Positions 9,541 to 19,031 are shown, numbered from the stretch's first letter. The stretch is 64,000 bases of DNA from Bradyrhizobium sp. Arg816 (GCF_029989365.1 NZ_JAPRAQ010000034.1:1-64000); one strand, 5' to 3'. Notes: a model not told the origin generated them from the sequence alone. Translations and numbers: made by a program.

Positions 9541-10806
9541 TCACATCAGCAAGTCAGCAGCGTCTCGGATGGCAGCATAGATTTCATCAAGGTCGGCCGC
9601 CGTAACGCAGTAAGGCGGCATCACGTAGATCGTGTTACCGAGTGGGCGTAACAGCAGATTCCGCGCTTGGAAGAAAGCCAAAAGCTTCGGCCCGATGTCC
9701 GCCAGATAGCCGGCATCGCTCGTGTTGAGTTCAAGCGCTGTGACTGTTCCTGTGCGTCGGACGTTTGCGAACCGTGAATCGGCGCGGAATGGCGCGAGTG
9801 CCTGTTCTTGCATGCTGGCCAAGGATGCCAGCCGCCGGCGATATTCCTGATCGTGCCATAGCTCCAGATTAGCCTTGGCGGCGGCACAGGCCACTGGATT
9901 GGCCGTATATGAGCTCGAATGAAAAAACGTACGCGTGCGATCTTCAGAATAATGCGCATCGAAAATATCGGCACGACAGAGTGTGACGGCGAGCGGCAGC
10001 GCCCCAGCCGTGAGGCCCTTCGAATAGCAGGCAATATCGGGCGTGACATCGGCTTGCTCACACGCAAACAAGGTACCCGTCCGGCCCCAGCCCGTCATGA
10101 CCTCGTCGGCAATGAAGAGGACGTCGAAGGCTTCGCAGATCCGCTTCATCTCTCTTAGCACCGAGGGAGAATACATTAGCATTCCACCGGCACCCAATAT
10201 CAGGGGCTCCACGATAAAGGCTGCGGGATGTTCGTTTCGACACGCGTTTTCAAGCGCATCGAGCGCTATTTGCTCACGATCTCTTGCCGGGAACGGAATC
10301 GAGGTCACCTCGAACATCAGCGCCCCGTAGGCCGCATTGAAGACGCCTCGGCTACCTACCGACATCGCCCCGATCGTGTCGCCATGGTACGAGTGCTGCA
10401 TCACCACAATTTGGGTTCGCTGTCTTCCGGTATTATGCCAGTAGCCGAGCGCCATTTTCAGCGCGACTTCGACGCTGGTCGACCCGCTATCGGAGAAGAA
10501 CACATGCTCCAGCGCTGGGGAGGTGACCTTCAATAGTTCCGTCGCAACTTGCTCAGCCGGGTCGTGGGTGTATCCGGCGAAAATGACCTGGTTGAGCTTG
10601 CCTGCCTGTTCTCGGATCGCGTTCACGATGCATGGATGGCAATGGCCGTGGGTCACGACCCACCAGGAGGAGATTGCATCGATAAGGCGTCGGCCATCTT
10701 CGGTGTAGAGATAAGCCCCCTCTCCCCGCAGCACCTTCGTCATGTCTCGCTGTAGGGCATGCTGCGTGAACGGGTGCCAGATCGGCGACCTCTTGGCTAT
10801 CTTCAT
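9541..10806 (-). CDS. bioA: Adenosylmethionine--8-amino-7-oxononanoate transaminase
   Basis: The 421-residue PLP enzyme makes 7,8-diaminopelargonate in biotin synthesis, using S-adenosylmethionine as amino donor. Visible motifs are IWHPFTQHA at the N terminus, DAISSWWVVTHGHCHP, DEVMTGWGRTG and the PLP-lysine segment CYSKGLTAGALPL. The length is normal. The ATG overlaps the bioD stop by four bases, so translation is coupled. It is the last gene of bioB-panD-bioF-bioD-bioA. No bioZ, bioG or bioH follows it here, so the pimeloyl part must be supplied from elsewhere. Confidence 0.97.
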   Translation of the reverse strand: MKIAKRSPIWHPFTQHALQRDMTKVLRGEGAYLYTEDGRRLIDAISSWWVVTHGHCHPCIVNAIREQAGKLNQVIFAGYTHDPAEQVATELLKVTSPALEHVFFSDSGSTSVEVALKMALGYWHNTGRQRTQIVVMQHSYHGDTIGAMSVGSRGVFNAAYGALMFEVTSIPFPARDREQIALDALENACRNEHPAAFIVEPLILGAGGMLMYSPSVLREMKRICEAFDVLFIADEVMTGWGRTGTLFACEQADVTPDIACYSKGLTAGALPLAVTLCRADIFDAHYSEDRTRTFFHSSSYTANPVACAAAKANLELWHDQEYRRRLASLASMQEQALAPFRADSRFANVRRTGTVTALELNTSDAGYLADIGPKLLAFFQARNLLLRPLGNTIYVMPPYCVTAADLDEIYAAIRDAADLLM

Positions 10807-11441
10807 AGGTTCAGGAAATCACTTCTAACAAAGGAGTCATTGAAAGCGGCCTGCAGCCTATCGTCCGTGAGGGGAACAAGCCACGGGAGCCGTCCCAACC
10901 AACGCACTCTCCCGATCTCGCAAATCGCACTTTCAGTTTCGGCGTTTCTTTCGCCAATGAACGCAATTCCGAGGATTGGAATCTGACGCTTCCGCAGAGC
11001 TTCTATGGAGAGCAGAGAATGATTGATCGTGCCCAGTCCCGTCCTTGCGCAAAGCACGACGGGAAGCTGCCAGCGCTCGAAGATGTCGATGTAAAGCGTG
11101 CGCGCTGTCAGCGGCACCATGAGTCCGCCGGCGCCCTCGATCACGAGCTGCCGCTCGCCGCTGTCCGGCAGTCGAAGCGTCTCTGTATCTATGCGAACGC
11201 CGTCGATCTCCGCGGAGTAATGGGGCGACGCAGGCCTTCGAAGTCGATAGAGCTCCGGGACAATCCGATCGGATGAGAGGCCGCCGAGGCGGCGGACGCA
11301 CTCGGAGTCGGTCTCTTGTTCGAGTCCAGCCTGGACCGGCTTCCAGTAATTCGCGCCGAGAAGGCCGGCGAGCCCTGCGGAAAATACCGTTTTGCCGACC
11401 CCGGTGTCCGTACCAGTCACGACGATCCGCTTATTCGTCAA
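10803..11441 (-). CDS. bioD: Dethiobiotin synthetase
   Basis: The 212-residue ATPase closes the ureido ring of dethiobiotin from diaminopelargonate, CO2 and ATP. The N-terminal P-loop GTDTGVGKTVFS and the KPVQAG segment are both present, followed by VIEGAGGLMVPL. It overlaps bioF by four bases at its start and bioA by four bases at its end, so the three genes are translationally coupled. Size and motifs are typical. Confidence 0.97.
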   Translation of the reverse strand: MTNKRIVVTGTDTGVGKTVFSAGLAGLLGANYWKPVQAGLEQETDSECVRRLGGLSSDRIVPELYRLRRPASPHYSAEIDGVRIDTETLRLPDSGERQLVIEGAGGLMVPLTARTLYIDIFERWQLPVVLCARTGLGTINHSLLSIEALRKRQIPILGIAFIGERNAETESAICEIGRVRWLGRLPWLVPLTDDRLQAAFNDSFVRSDFLNL

Positions 11442-12589
11442 AACGAGCCTCTCGTTACCTCAACCAGCGTATCGAGCATTGCGCGCACGTCCGCCTCCCC
11501 AACATTGAGTGTCAATGAAATTCGCAAGCGGGCGGTGCCTGCAGGGACGGTTGGCGGCCGAATTCCGCGGATATCGAAGCCGCGCGCCTGCAGAGCAGAG
11601 GCAAGTCGCATTGCATGAGCATTGTCACCTACGATGTACGGCACGATCTGAGAGGTCGATGGTGTGCGCAAACCAAGCGAGGTGATCTGCCGATGCGCAA
11701 ATGCAACGAGTTTGGCCAGCCGTTGCTGTCGCTCCGGCTCTTTCTGCAGGACGAGGAGTGCCTCTCGAACGGCAACGGCCATCAAAGGTGACGGGGCGGT
11801 GGCAAAAATAAACGGACGGCAGCGGTTGACCATGAAATCGCGCAAGATGCCGGAGGCCGTAACAAGTGCACCCGCCGCACCGAGCGCTTTGCCGCAGGTA
11901 TGAACGACGATGAGATTTTCGCGCCTGTCATAAGGGGCCGTGAGCCCTCGTCCCTGATGCCCGTAAGCGCCTGTGGCATGAGCCTCATCCACGATCAGAA
12001 ACGCGTCTTGGCGATCGGCGATTGCCACCAGCTCTTCGAGTGGAGCGAAGTCCCCATCCATACTGTAGAGACTTTCGGCCACAATCCAGACGCGGCCCGC
12101 TCCACCTTTGGTTCGCCAGTCGCGAATTGCGTCTTCGACTGACTGGGGATCATTGTGCGCGTGAATTCGACACTCTGCGCGGCCGGCCCGCGCCCCCTCG
12201 TGAATACTGGCGTGCACGAGCGAATCGAGAACGAGCAGATCGCCGCGCTGCGGCAGCGTTGTCAGGAGGGCAAAATTCGCGATGTAGCCGCCTCCAAAGA
12301 AAAGCGCTGCCTCCGCGCCAAAGAACTGAGCCGCTTCCGTTTCGAGCCGTTCATGCTCCTCGCAATTGCCGCGCAGAAGCCGTGACCCGCCGGCTCCAAC
12401 CGGAGTGCCCGCCTCGAGCGCGGCGACCATTGCCTTTTTGATGCACGAGGCGCCCCCGAGCGCCAGATAGTCGTTCGATGCGAAATCGATCCCCACGCGC
12501 GGCTTGAGGCAGCGCAGCCGTTTATCTTCGTTCAAGGCATTCAACGCTGTGACATAGGGACTAAGTCTAGCTGTTTGGATTGACCGCAT
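11438..12589 (-). CDS. bioF: 8-amino-7-oxononanoate synthase
   Basis: This 383-residue PLP-dependent enzyme condenses pimeloyl-CoA/ACP with alanine. Motifs are GIDFASNDYLALG, IVDEAHATGAYGHQG (PLP-binding Asp/His) and the HTCGKALGAAGA lysine segment. Length and order are typical. The start lies 76 bases after panD and the end overlaps bioD by four bases. Confidence 0.96.
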   Translation of the reverse strand: MRSIQTARLSPYVTALNALNEDKRLRCLKPRVGIDFASNDYLALGGASCIKKAMVAALEAGTPVGAGGSRLLRGNCEEHERLETEAAQFFGAEAALFFGGGYIANFALLTTLPQRGDLLVLDSLVHASIHEGARAGRAECRIHAHNDPQSVEDAIRDWRTKGGAGRVWIVAESLYSMDGDFAPLEELVAIADRQDAFLIVDEAHATGAYGHQGRGLTAPYDRRENLIVVHTCGKALGAAGALVTASGILRDFMVNRCRPFIFATAPSPLMAVAVREALLVLQKEPERQQRLAKLVAFAHRQITSLGLRTPSTSQIVPYIVGDNAHAMRLASALQARGFDIRGIRPPTVPAGTARLRISLTLNVGEADVRAMLDTLVEVTRGSF

Positions 12590-12665
12590 TCACCACTCCC
12601 ATCGATCGCATCAAATCACGAAACACTGCGTTGGCCGTTTAAGAAGGAAGGATGACCCGTTAGGA

Positions 12666-13019
12666 TCAACTTGCCAGGATGCGATTGTCTCCGTCCACAC
12701 GCACAATGCGTGGCTTGAATATCTTTGCTTCGGCCTCGTCGAATGAGGCATATGCAACGATGATTATTTTGTCTCCGGGCATCGCAAGTCGTGCGGCCGC
12801 ACCGTTCAGGCTTATCGTGCCAGACCTCGGCGGCGCCTCGATCACGTAGGTGGCAAAGCGCATTCCTGTTTCCACATTGTAGATTTCGACGCGCTCGTTG
12901 ATCACCATTCCTGCTGCCTCCAGGAGCGTACGATCTATTGAGATCGAGCCTTCATAGTGCAGATCAGCTTCGGTCACCGAGGCGCGATGGATTTTGCCCT
13001 TCATCAAAGTTATCTGCAT
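12666..13019 (-). CDS. panD: Aspartate 1-decarboxylase
   Basis: The 117-residue protein is the pyruvoyl-dependent enzyme that decarboxylates aspartate to beta-alanine for pantothenate. The self-cleavage site is intact (YEGSISID; cleavage between Gly24 and Ser25), followed by NVETGMRFATYVIE and NGAAARLAMPGDKIIIV. It is inserted between bioB (50 bases upstream) and bioF (76 bases downstream), so it should share the biotin promoter and BioR control. Its pathway partners panB and panC lie separately, downstream of bioA. Confidence 0.96.
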   Translation of the reverse strand: MQITLMKGKIHRASVTEADLHYEGSISIDRTLLEAAGMVINERVEIYNVETGMRFATYVIEAPPRSGTISLNGAAARLAMPGDKIIIVAYASFDEAEAKIFKPRIVRVDGDNRILAS

Positions 13020-13069
13020 TTCTCACCTAGGCTGGATGTAGGGGCAACATATTGCGCGCACTGCTTTCG

Positions 13070-14065
13070 TCAGGCGAGCCCGGACGAGATGCCGAGCCGG
13101 GCCAGCAGATCCGCATCGCGATCAACTTTCGGGTTTTTGGTGGTCAAGAGCACGTCGCCGATGAAGATTGAATTTGCGCCGGCCAAGAAGCAAAGCGCCT
13201 GCAATTCGTCGGTCATGTATTGCCGCCCGGCGGACAAGCGAACCACACTCCTCGGCATCATGATCCGCGCGGTCGCCAGCAGCCGGACCAGTGCGATCGG
13301 ATCGGGAGGCTCCGCGGTGTCTTCCACCGGCACGCCCTCGATCTTGTTCCACAGGTTGATCGGCACGCTTTCGGGATGGTCGGGAAGATTGGCGAGCAGC
13401 ACGAGCATAGCTAGGCGGTCCTCGACGCGCTCGCCCATGCCGATAATCCCGCCGCAGCAGATCTGGATGCCAGCATCGCGCACATGCGCCAGCGTATCGA
13501 TGCGGTCCTGCAGGCTGCGGGTGGTGATGATCTTCCTGTAAAACTCGGGCGATGTGTCGATGTTGTGATTGTAGAAGTCAAGGCCGGCCTCGGCGAGGCG
13601 CGCGGCCTGCTTTGGCGTCAGCATGCCGAGCGTGACGCACGTTTCCATGCCGAGTCCTTTGACCGCGTTGACCATGTCGCAGACGGAATCAAGATCGCGA
13701 TCTTTTGGCGCGCGCCAGGCCGCGGCGATGCAGAAGCGCGTGGCGCCGGCATCCTTCGCGCGCTGGGCGGTCGAAACCACATCGGCGCAACGCATCAGAC
13801 GGGTGGCTTTCAGGCCGGTCTCGTAATGCGCGCTTTGCGAGCAGTAACCGCAGTCTTCCGGACAGCCGCCGGTCTTGATGCTGAGCAGGCTCGCAGTTTC
13901 GACGTGGTTTGGATCGAAGTTCTTGCGATGAGCGCGCTGCGCCTGAAGCATCAGGTCGGCAAAAGGAAGGTCGTAGAGCGCCTTAGCCTCTTCGACGTTC
14001 CAATGATTACGAACCTGCGCCCCGTTGCTTGCTTCCTTCCGTTGGACTTGCGCAGCAGCATCCAT
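13070..14065 (-). CDS. bioB: Biotin synthase
   Basis: BioB is the radical-SAM enzyme that inserts sulfur into dethiobiotin. The cluster-binding CxxxCxxC is at residues 68-75 (CPEDCGYC), with SIKTGGC before it and YNHNIDTSPEFY further on. I choose the ATG at 14065 (MDAAAQVQRK, 331 residues). The longer TTG at 14101 would overlap the BioR-like operator at 14083-14092 and lacks homology. First gene of the bio-pan operon, divergent from bioR. Confidence 0.96.
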   Translation of the reverse strand: MDAAAQVQRKEASNGAQVRNHWNVEEAKALYDLPFADLMLQAQRAHRKNFDPNHVETASLLSIKTGGCPEDCGYCSQSAHYETGLKATRLMRCADVVSTAQRAKDAGATRFCIAAAWRAPKDRDLDSVCDMVNAVKGLGMETCVTLGMLTPKQAARLAEAGLDFYNHNIDTSPEFYRKIITTRSLQDRIDTLAHVRDAGIQICCGGIIGMGERVEDRLAMLVLLANLPDHPESVPINLWNKIEGVPVEDTAEPPDPIALVRLLATARIMMPRSVVRLSAGRQYMTDELQALCFLAGANSIFIGDVLLTTKNPKVDRDADLLARLGISSGLA

Positions 14066-14082
14066 AACCCAATCCCGCTCAA

Positions 14083-14092
14083 TTGTAGATAA
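14083..14092. promoter_or_regulatory. BioR-like operator proximal to bioB
   Basis: TTGTAGATAA differs by one base from TTATAGATAA, the palindromic BioR site known from other alphaproteobacteria. It lies 17 bases upstream of the bioB start, where a bound repressor would block the operon. Confidence 0.75.
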
Positions 14093-14101
14093 TCGCGTCA
14101 A

Positions 14102-14111
14102 TTATCTATGG
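14102..14111. promoter_or_regulatory. Second BioR-like half-site in the bioB-bioR gap
   Basis: TTATCTATGG matches eight of ten bases of TTATCTATAA. It is offset 19 bases from the first box, nearly two helical turns, which would allow side-by-side binding. Confidence 0.6.
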
Positions 14112-14166
14112 TCATTGCTCTCGAAGAGATGCTAATCGAGCTGCCTCGCAAATGCACCGGTTATTG

Positions 14167-14176
14167 CGGTAGATAA
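14167..14176. promoter_or_regulatory. Degenerate BioR-like site at the bioR start
   Basis: The core GTAGATAATC sits directly against the ATG of bioR (14180), with only seven of ten matches to the consensus. If real it would give autoregulation. Confidence 0.4.
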
Positions 14177-14179
14177 TCT

Positions 14180-14815
14180 ATGATCACTGCTGACAACATG
14201 ACAACAGTCGCGCGCATCGCGGACTCAATCGCTGAGCGCATTATCAGCGGCGCCTTAGAGCCAGGCTCGCCACTCCGTCAGGATCACGTGGCACGAGAAT
14301 TCAATTCGAGCCACGTCCCCGTGCGCGAGGCCTTTCGGCAGCTGCAGGCACAACATCTTGTTGTCGCTGTGCCGCGTCGCGGTGTTCGGGTTGCCCCGCT
14401 CGATACCCGTTCAGTGAAGGAGATCGCCGAAATGCGCGCCGCGCTCGAAGTGGTGGCATTGCGCCATTCGGCGCCAAGGCTCACGACAGCTCATTTGGCT
14501 CGGATCGAGCTCGCCTTGATCGAAGGAGACAATGCAAAGACGATCGAGGAGTTTGAGATGGCCAACCGCGCCTTTCACCAAGCCTTGGTCGCGCCGTGCG
14601 GAATGCCGCGTCTGCTCGCGAGCCTCGATGGACTGCAGCTTGCCAATTCTCGATTGGTGTTCGCGATGGCGCGATCGGTGGGCTGGCGACCGCGCTCCAA
14701 TCAAGATCACCGCCTAATTCTGCAAGCCTTGCGAACGCGCAACGTCGATCAAGCCTGTAACCTGCTCACGCGGCACATTCAAACCATTGAGCGCCTCGCC
14801 CTTCCGGCGTCCTGA
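14180..14815 (+). CDS. bioR: GntR-family repressor of biotin genes
   Basis: The 211-residue protein has an N-terminal winged helix of the GntR type (residues ~10-75: IADSIAERIISGALEPGSPL, then HVPVREAFRQL) and a helical FadR/FCD-type effector domain with LxxxEMRAALE and FHQAL. BioR of Agrobacterium, Brucella and rhizobia belongs to this group and represses bio genes at TTATMTATAA-like sites. The divergent position next to bioB, with matching boxes between them, supports the name. A start at 14198 (MTTVARIADS) is also possible and would leave the third box outside the coding region. Confidence 0.9.
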   Translation: MITADNMTTVARIADSIAERIISGALEPGSPLRQDHVAREFNSSHVPVREAFRQLQAQHLVVAVPRRGVRVAPLDTRSVKEIAEMRAALEVVALRHSAPRLTTAHLARIELALIEGDNAKTIEEFEMANRAFHQALVAPCGMPRLLASLDGLQLANSRLVFAMARSVGWRPRSNQDHRLILQALRTRNVDQACNLLTRHIQTIERLALPAS

Positions 14816-14950
14816 GCAAATCTGGCAAGCTTCATTGCGGATCGCTGACGATCGCAAGCGACGATCATGTGCCAAGCGACTAGCCTCATTGCAACGGGCT
14901 CTATTCCCAGATAGTTATGGCACCCGCTAGCGACATCTCCACGGACAGCC

Positions 14951-15268
14951 ATGATTCGTCACATCGTCTTCTTCAGCGCCAAGGACGAGGCGCATATCGA
15001 CCAGATCATCGAAGGTCTTTCGCTTCTCACCACGATACCACATGCGCGCCGGCTTGAGGTTGCCCGCAACCGCAAGACCGATCAGCTCGGCAACGATATC
15101 GACATCGTGGTCTATGGTGAGTTCGACAGCGAGGCGGAGCTCGCAGCGTACAAAGCGCACGATCTCTACCAGGAGTCGATTAAACGCGTCCGACCGATCC
15201 GCGAGCTGCGGTTCGCGGCCGACTACAATGTATCAACAGATACCCCTTTCGCCTCCACGGCAGGATGA
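14951..15268 (+). CDS. Dabb (stress-responsive A/B barrel) domain protein
   Basis: The 105-residue product begins MIRHIVFFSAKDEAHIDQIIEGL and has the Dabb pattern: an opening hxHhVhF strand, a central beta strand IDIVVYGEFDSE, and AYKAHDLYQ with the conserved His. Such dimeric ferredoxin-like barrels act in small-molecule binding or in some polyketide/amide cyclisation pathways, but most have no known role. Start ATG at 14951 behind a GGACA element. It is transcribed away from bioR and toward pabB, about 140 bases ahead of it. Confidence 0.85.
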   Translation: MIRHIVFFSAKDEAHIDQIIEGLSLLTTIPHARRLEVARNRKTDQLGNDIDIVVYGEFDSEAELAAYKAHDLYQESIKRVRPIRELRFAADYNVSTDTPFASTAG

Positions 15269-15407
15269 TCCAGGTGCTGTCGCAGCAAAAAGTCCACGGC
15301 CGGGTTAACTTGGCAATGGGCCTCAAGTTTCGGTCCATCGCAGACAAGCGTCGTTCTCATCGGGTGGGGCAACAGATGGAACGGCACTTTCACGACGTCA
15401 GCCGCCG

Positions 15408-16817
15408 GTGACCGATAACCAGATGTACGTTCGCGAGTTGCAGTGGGTTGAACCTGTCACAGCGATGCGACGTCTTGGGCATCGATCCCATCTCACGTTT
15501 CTCGATAGCGCAGCAAGGCACGAGCTGCTTGGGCGCTACTCATATCTAACGTGCGATCCGTTCAGCACCTATAGGGTCGCGAACGGCCAAGCCAGTTGGA
15601 ACGGACTGACTCTCGAGGCCGATCCATGGAAAGTCCTTCGCGCGCTACTCGCGAAGTACCCGCAAGAGCATCGTCCCGATCTCCCGCCGTTCCAGGGAGG
15701 AGCGGCAGGCTACCTTGCCTACGACATGAACAGGACATTGGAGCGATTGTCTGCGCCGGCAATTGCCGGTCTGGGTTTGCCCCAATCCATCCTGCATTTC
15801 TATGACGTGGTCGTCAGCTTCGACCACCGGGATAACAAATGCTGGATCGTCTCGACCGGATGGCCGGAGCAGGATCGCGTGCGACGGAGCGAACGAGCGC
15901 GTCGTCGAGCCGACGAGTTTGCACCATTGCTTGCCGGTCCAAAGGCGCCACAGAATGGTTGTCCCAGCAAAGCGGGCGCATGGCGCTCGAACTTCAGCCG
16001 CGAGGGCTACATTGCGGCGGTACAACGCGTAATCGACTTGATCCTGGCGGGTGACGCGTTCCAGACGAATATTGCGCAGCGTTTCAGCACCCGCCTGTCG
16101 ACCTCGTTTGATCCGCTCGCCTTCTATTGCCAGCTACGATCGTTGAATCCGGCGCCTTTTGCGGCCCTGCTGCGATGGGGAAAGCTGACCATCGCATCAA
16201 GTTCGCCGGAACGTTTCCTGAAGCTTGAAGGGCGACAAGTCGAGACACGCCCCATCAAGGGCACGATCGCGCGTTCGCCTGATTCCAAGGAAGACCACCG
16301 CCGTGCGACTGTTCTCCTCGCTTCCGAAAAGGATCATGCCGAGAACACGATGATCGTCGACCTTTTGCGAAACGATCTGTCACGCGTTTGCACTGCGCAT
16401 TCGGTCGAGGTTCCGGCCCTGTGTAATCTCGAGTCCTATGCCTCGGTGCACCATCTCGTGTCGATCGTTACGGGGGAACTTGCCGGAGAGGAAGATGCCG
16501 TTAGCCTGCTCCGTGCTTGCTTTCCCGGCGGCTCCATTACGGGAGCGCCAAAGCTGCGGTCGATGGAAATTATTACAGAAATCGAGCGCATAGCGCGAGA
16601 GGTCTATTGCGGGGCGGTCGGCTTCATCGGCTTCAATGGGCACATGGACACAAACGTTGCGATCCGCACTGTCACGATCGATGGCGACCTGGCTGTGTTT
16701 CATGCGGGCGGCGGTATAACGGCCCTGTCGGAGCCCGAGGCCGAATACGAGGAAACGCTCGCCAAGGCAGAGCGAATCTTTGATGCATTTGGTTCTGAGC
16801 CAGCTGGTGCATTTTGA
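15408..16817 (+). CDS. pabB: Aminodeoxychorismate synthase component I
   Basis: The 469-residue chorismate-binding enzyme makes 4-amino-4-deoxychorismate, precursor of p-aminobenzoate and folate. The RPIKGT motif with Lys near residue 284 distinguishes PabB from anthranilate synthase (PIAGT). Further motifs are ASSSPERFLKLE, ENTMIVDLLRNDLSR, FPGGSITGAPK and HAGGGITALSEPEAEYEETLAK. The GTG start at 15408 has only a weak ribosome site; ATG at 15423 is an alternative. The stop overlaps the pabA start. pabC (the lyase) is not in the window. Confidence 0.93.
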   Translation: MTDNQMYVRELQWVEPVTAMRRLGHRSHLTFLDSAARHELLGRYSYLTCDPFSTYRVANGQASWNGLTLEADPWKVLRALLAKYPQEHRPDLPPFQGGAAGYLAYDMNRTLERLSAPAIAGLGLPQSILHFYDVVVSFDHRDNKCWIVSTGWPEQDRVRRSERARRRADEFAPLLAGPKAPQNGCPSKAGAWRSNFSREGYIAAVQRVIDLILAGDAFQTNIAQRFSTRLSTSFDPLAFYCQLRSLNPAPFAALLRWGKLTIASSSPERFLKLEGRQVETRPIKGTIARSPDSKEDHRRATVLLASEKDHAENTMIVDLLRNDLSRVCTAHSVEVPALCNLESYASVHHLVSIVTGELAGEEDAVSLLRACFPGGSITGAPKLRSMEIITEIERIAREVYCGAVGFIGFNGHMDTNVAIRTVTIDGDLAVFHAGGGITALSEPEAEYEETLAKAERIFDAFGSEPAGAF

Positions 16818-17410
16818 TTGTCATCATCGATAATTACGATTCCTTCGTGTTCAACATTGCCCGCTATTTCCACAAGCTCGGTGAAGCAACGGAAGTGATC
16901 CGCAACGACGCTATCAGCGTCAACGAGCTCCTTGGTCTCAACCCGCGCGCGGTGGTGATATCGCCCGGCCCCTGTAGCCCAACTGAGGCAGGAATATCGA
17001 CAGCAGTCGTCCGCGAGCTTTCAGGACGGGCACCAATTCTCGGCATCTGCCTTGGCCATCAGTGTATCGCGAGCGTTTTCGGAGGACGGGTGGCGCGCGC
17101 GCAACGGCCCATGCACGGTCGGCGCTCATCCGTTGCGCATGACGGCCGAGGGTTATTCAAGGGGCTGCCAAACCCGCTTGACGTCGGACGCTACCATTCT
17201 CTTATCGTCCAGCTTGATCAGTCATGTGCGCAGAACCTCATAGTGACAGCGCGTTCGGAGGAAGGCGAGATCATGGCCCTCACGCACGGCTATTATCCAA
17301 CCTTAGGGGTCCAGTTCCATCCCGAGTCGATACTTACCTCACAGGGGCACGTCCTGCTTATGAACTTCTTGCGACTGACAGAGCATTTCCGAAACCACGC
17401 GGAGCAATGA
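16814..17410 (+). CDS. pabA: Aminodeoxychorismate/anthranilate synthase glutamine amidotransferase
   Basis: The 198-residue class-I amidotransferase supplies ammonia to PabB. IDNYDSFVFNIARY at the N terminus, the nucleophile segment GICLGHQCIA, and GVQFHPESILT with the His-Glu pair make a complete triad. It starts with a TTG overlapping the pabB stop, so the pair is translationally coupled and PabA rather than TrpG is the sensible call. Confidence 0.93.
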   Translation: MIVIIDNYDSFVFNIARYFHKLGEATEVIRNDAISVNELLGLNPRAVVISPGPCSPTEAGISTAVVRELSGRAPILGICLGHQCIASVFGGRVARAQRPMHGRRSSVAHDGRGLFKGLPNPLDVGRYHSLIVQLDQSCAQNLIVTARSEEGEIMALTHGYYPTLGVQFHPESILTSQGHVLLMNFLRLTEHFRNHAEQ

Positions 17411-17508
17411 GAGGTTCGGCCTGCCGATCAAGGTGGTGCACCGTTGGTTTCCAACGTGGTTGGAAGGTGCAGCGTCATAATGGCAAGTATTTTGTGGCAA
17501 TATCAGCG

Positions 17509-18009
17509 CTATTCAGTCAGCGGCCCGCCTCCGACAGAAACCGGACCTTGCGGCTTCAAGGGCCGGACGTCTCTCTTAACCGGCTTGGATGTGGTGCGCA
17601 CGGGTGGCGAAGAAGCAGCAGGAGCAGGAGAAGCAACAGGCGCCGGATTCTGCAGGCCCTCGATTCTTTGGGTCAGGGCTGCGATCTGATCCGAGATCCG
17701 CTTTAGCTCGACTTGCTGCGCATCGACGTTTCGATTGAGCTCGGCAATTTCATCGGCTGTCTTCTGCTGCCCCGTTTGGATCCCTAAAAGGACGTCCCTA
17801 TCCTCAGGTGACAAGCCAAGCGTGGGAGGCACGACTTCATGCGCCGACGGCGCCTCGGCAAACGTTTCGATATTCATCAAAAAATAGGCTCCTCCGGCAC
17901 AAAGAACCAGCAATCCGGCTAGAAGAGCAAAGATCCACCGAAAGCCTTTCGACGGTCTCTGCAGGACCGGCGGCAACTCCGATGCTTGGGATTGATCCGT
18001 CACAGCCAC
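17509..18009 (-). CDS. Single-span membrane protein with coiled coil and Pro-rich tail
   Basis: The 166-residue product has a short cytoplasmic N terminus, one membrane segment (WIFALLAGLLVLCAGGAYFL, residues ~25-45), a heptad-rich stretch (TADEIAELNRNVDAQQVELKR onward, ~85-115) and a Pro/Ala/Ser/Val tail. The GTG start at 18009 (or 18003) follows a purine-rich stretch. The layout suits a periplasm-facing tethered coiled coil. I know similar hypothetical proteins in Bradyrhizobium but no function. Confidence 0.75.
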   Translation of the reverse strand: MAVTDQSQASELPPVLQRPSKGFRWIFALLAGLLVLCAGGAYFLMNIETFAEAPSAHEVVPPTLGLSPEDRDVLLGIQTGQQKTADEIAELNRNVDAQQVELKRISDQIAALTQRIEGLQNPAPVASPAPAASSPPVRTTSKPVKRDVRPLKPQGPVSVGGGPLTE

Positions 18010-19031
18010 ACCCCGCTCTCATCATCTCGATCTGCTTTGGTTGTTCTCGTTGCCGCGATAGCAGAGGATGGTCAAGAGCTGCCGCGAGCCGCACCCCCCA
18101 CTGCATCATTTTCAGCAATGTTGTCCCCAAGGCCGGTCTTGATTGCATCAGGGTTTTTACGAGCTACGCACTGCGCTGCAGGTGGTGAGTTAAATAATGA
18201 GGCCCGGTAGAGGGGATTACCCGTGAAGCAAATTCATACCTGCTTGCTCTCGAGAGTGCCGCCTCACGTAAAGGCTGCGCGCGTCGGGGATTTGCTAGGT
18301 GACGCTTTCAGCGCGCCTGTGCCTGATTATTTTAGGATCGATAGTTGTACGCGCCGAAGTTCACTTGGCTCAAAATACTGCGCACGCAAAAAGCCCGTGA
18401 TGGGAGCGCAACCATAAGACTAATTATATCGTTCGATGGAGCGGGACTGCGTTTTTAGTGGGCAACTGCACGAAGCCCAGCCAGGAGATCAGGTCGGCCG
18501 TTCAGAAAGACGGGCACTACATGCGAACGACGAAACAATTAGAAGAAGCGGATCTACCGATGCCTGAGCAGATCATCTGCAACCGCCGGTCCTCCATACG
18601 GGGAAAACATACCAGCGCCCCTGTCCAGCTGCGTACTATCCTGCGTGAGGTCTCGCAGGGATCCTAGTGCGCCCACAGGTCGAGCTTGGGATCTAAATGA
18701 AAGCAAATGCTAGTGAGCAAAGCAGCTCAAGCCCAGCCGCGGTCAGCGCCAACAGGCTGCCGGACACAATGTCATGATTGCGCATGAACCGTTCTTTATA
18801 GCGCCCGGAAGCAGCACGAGGGGGCGGCTGCCTTCGTGGTGAACAGCCAATCAGCAGATGACTACTCAAATTGATTGCACTATTCCTGCAGTCTGCTAGG
18901 GAAAATGCATTTTTTTAGCGCAATTGTCCCGCTGTTCGGCGGCTACCGGCGAGAACGAATGTATAAAATTTGTGAGGTGTTTGCTGGCCAATAGGCCGTG
19001 GGATGCCCGCCCCTCCTCCAAGGCACGGGAT
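18010..19031. other. Gene-poor stretch
   Basis: Short frames only (for example 18458-18667, plus). None has a family resemblance or a good ribosome site. No repeats were noticed. Confidence 0.4.
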
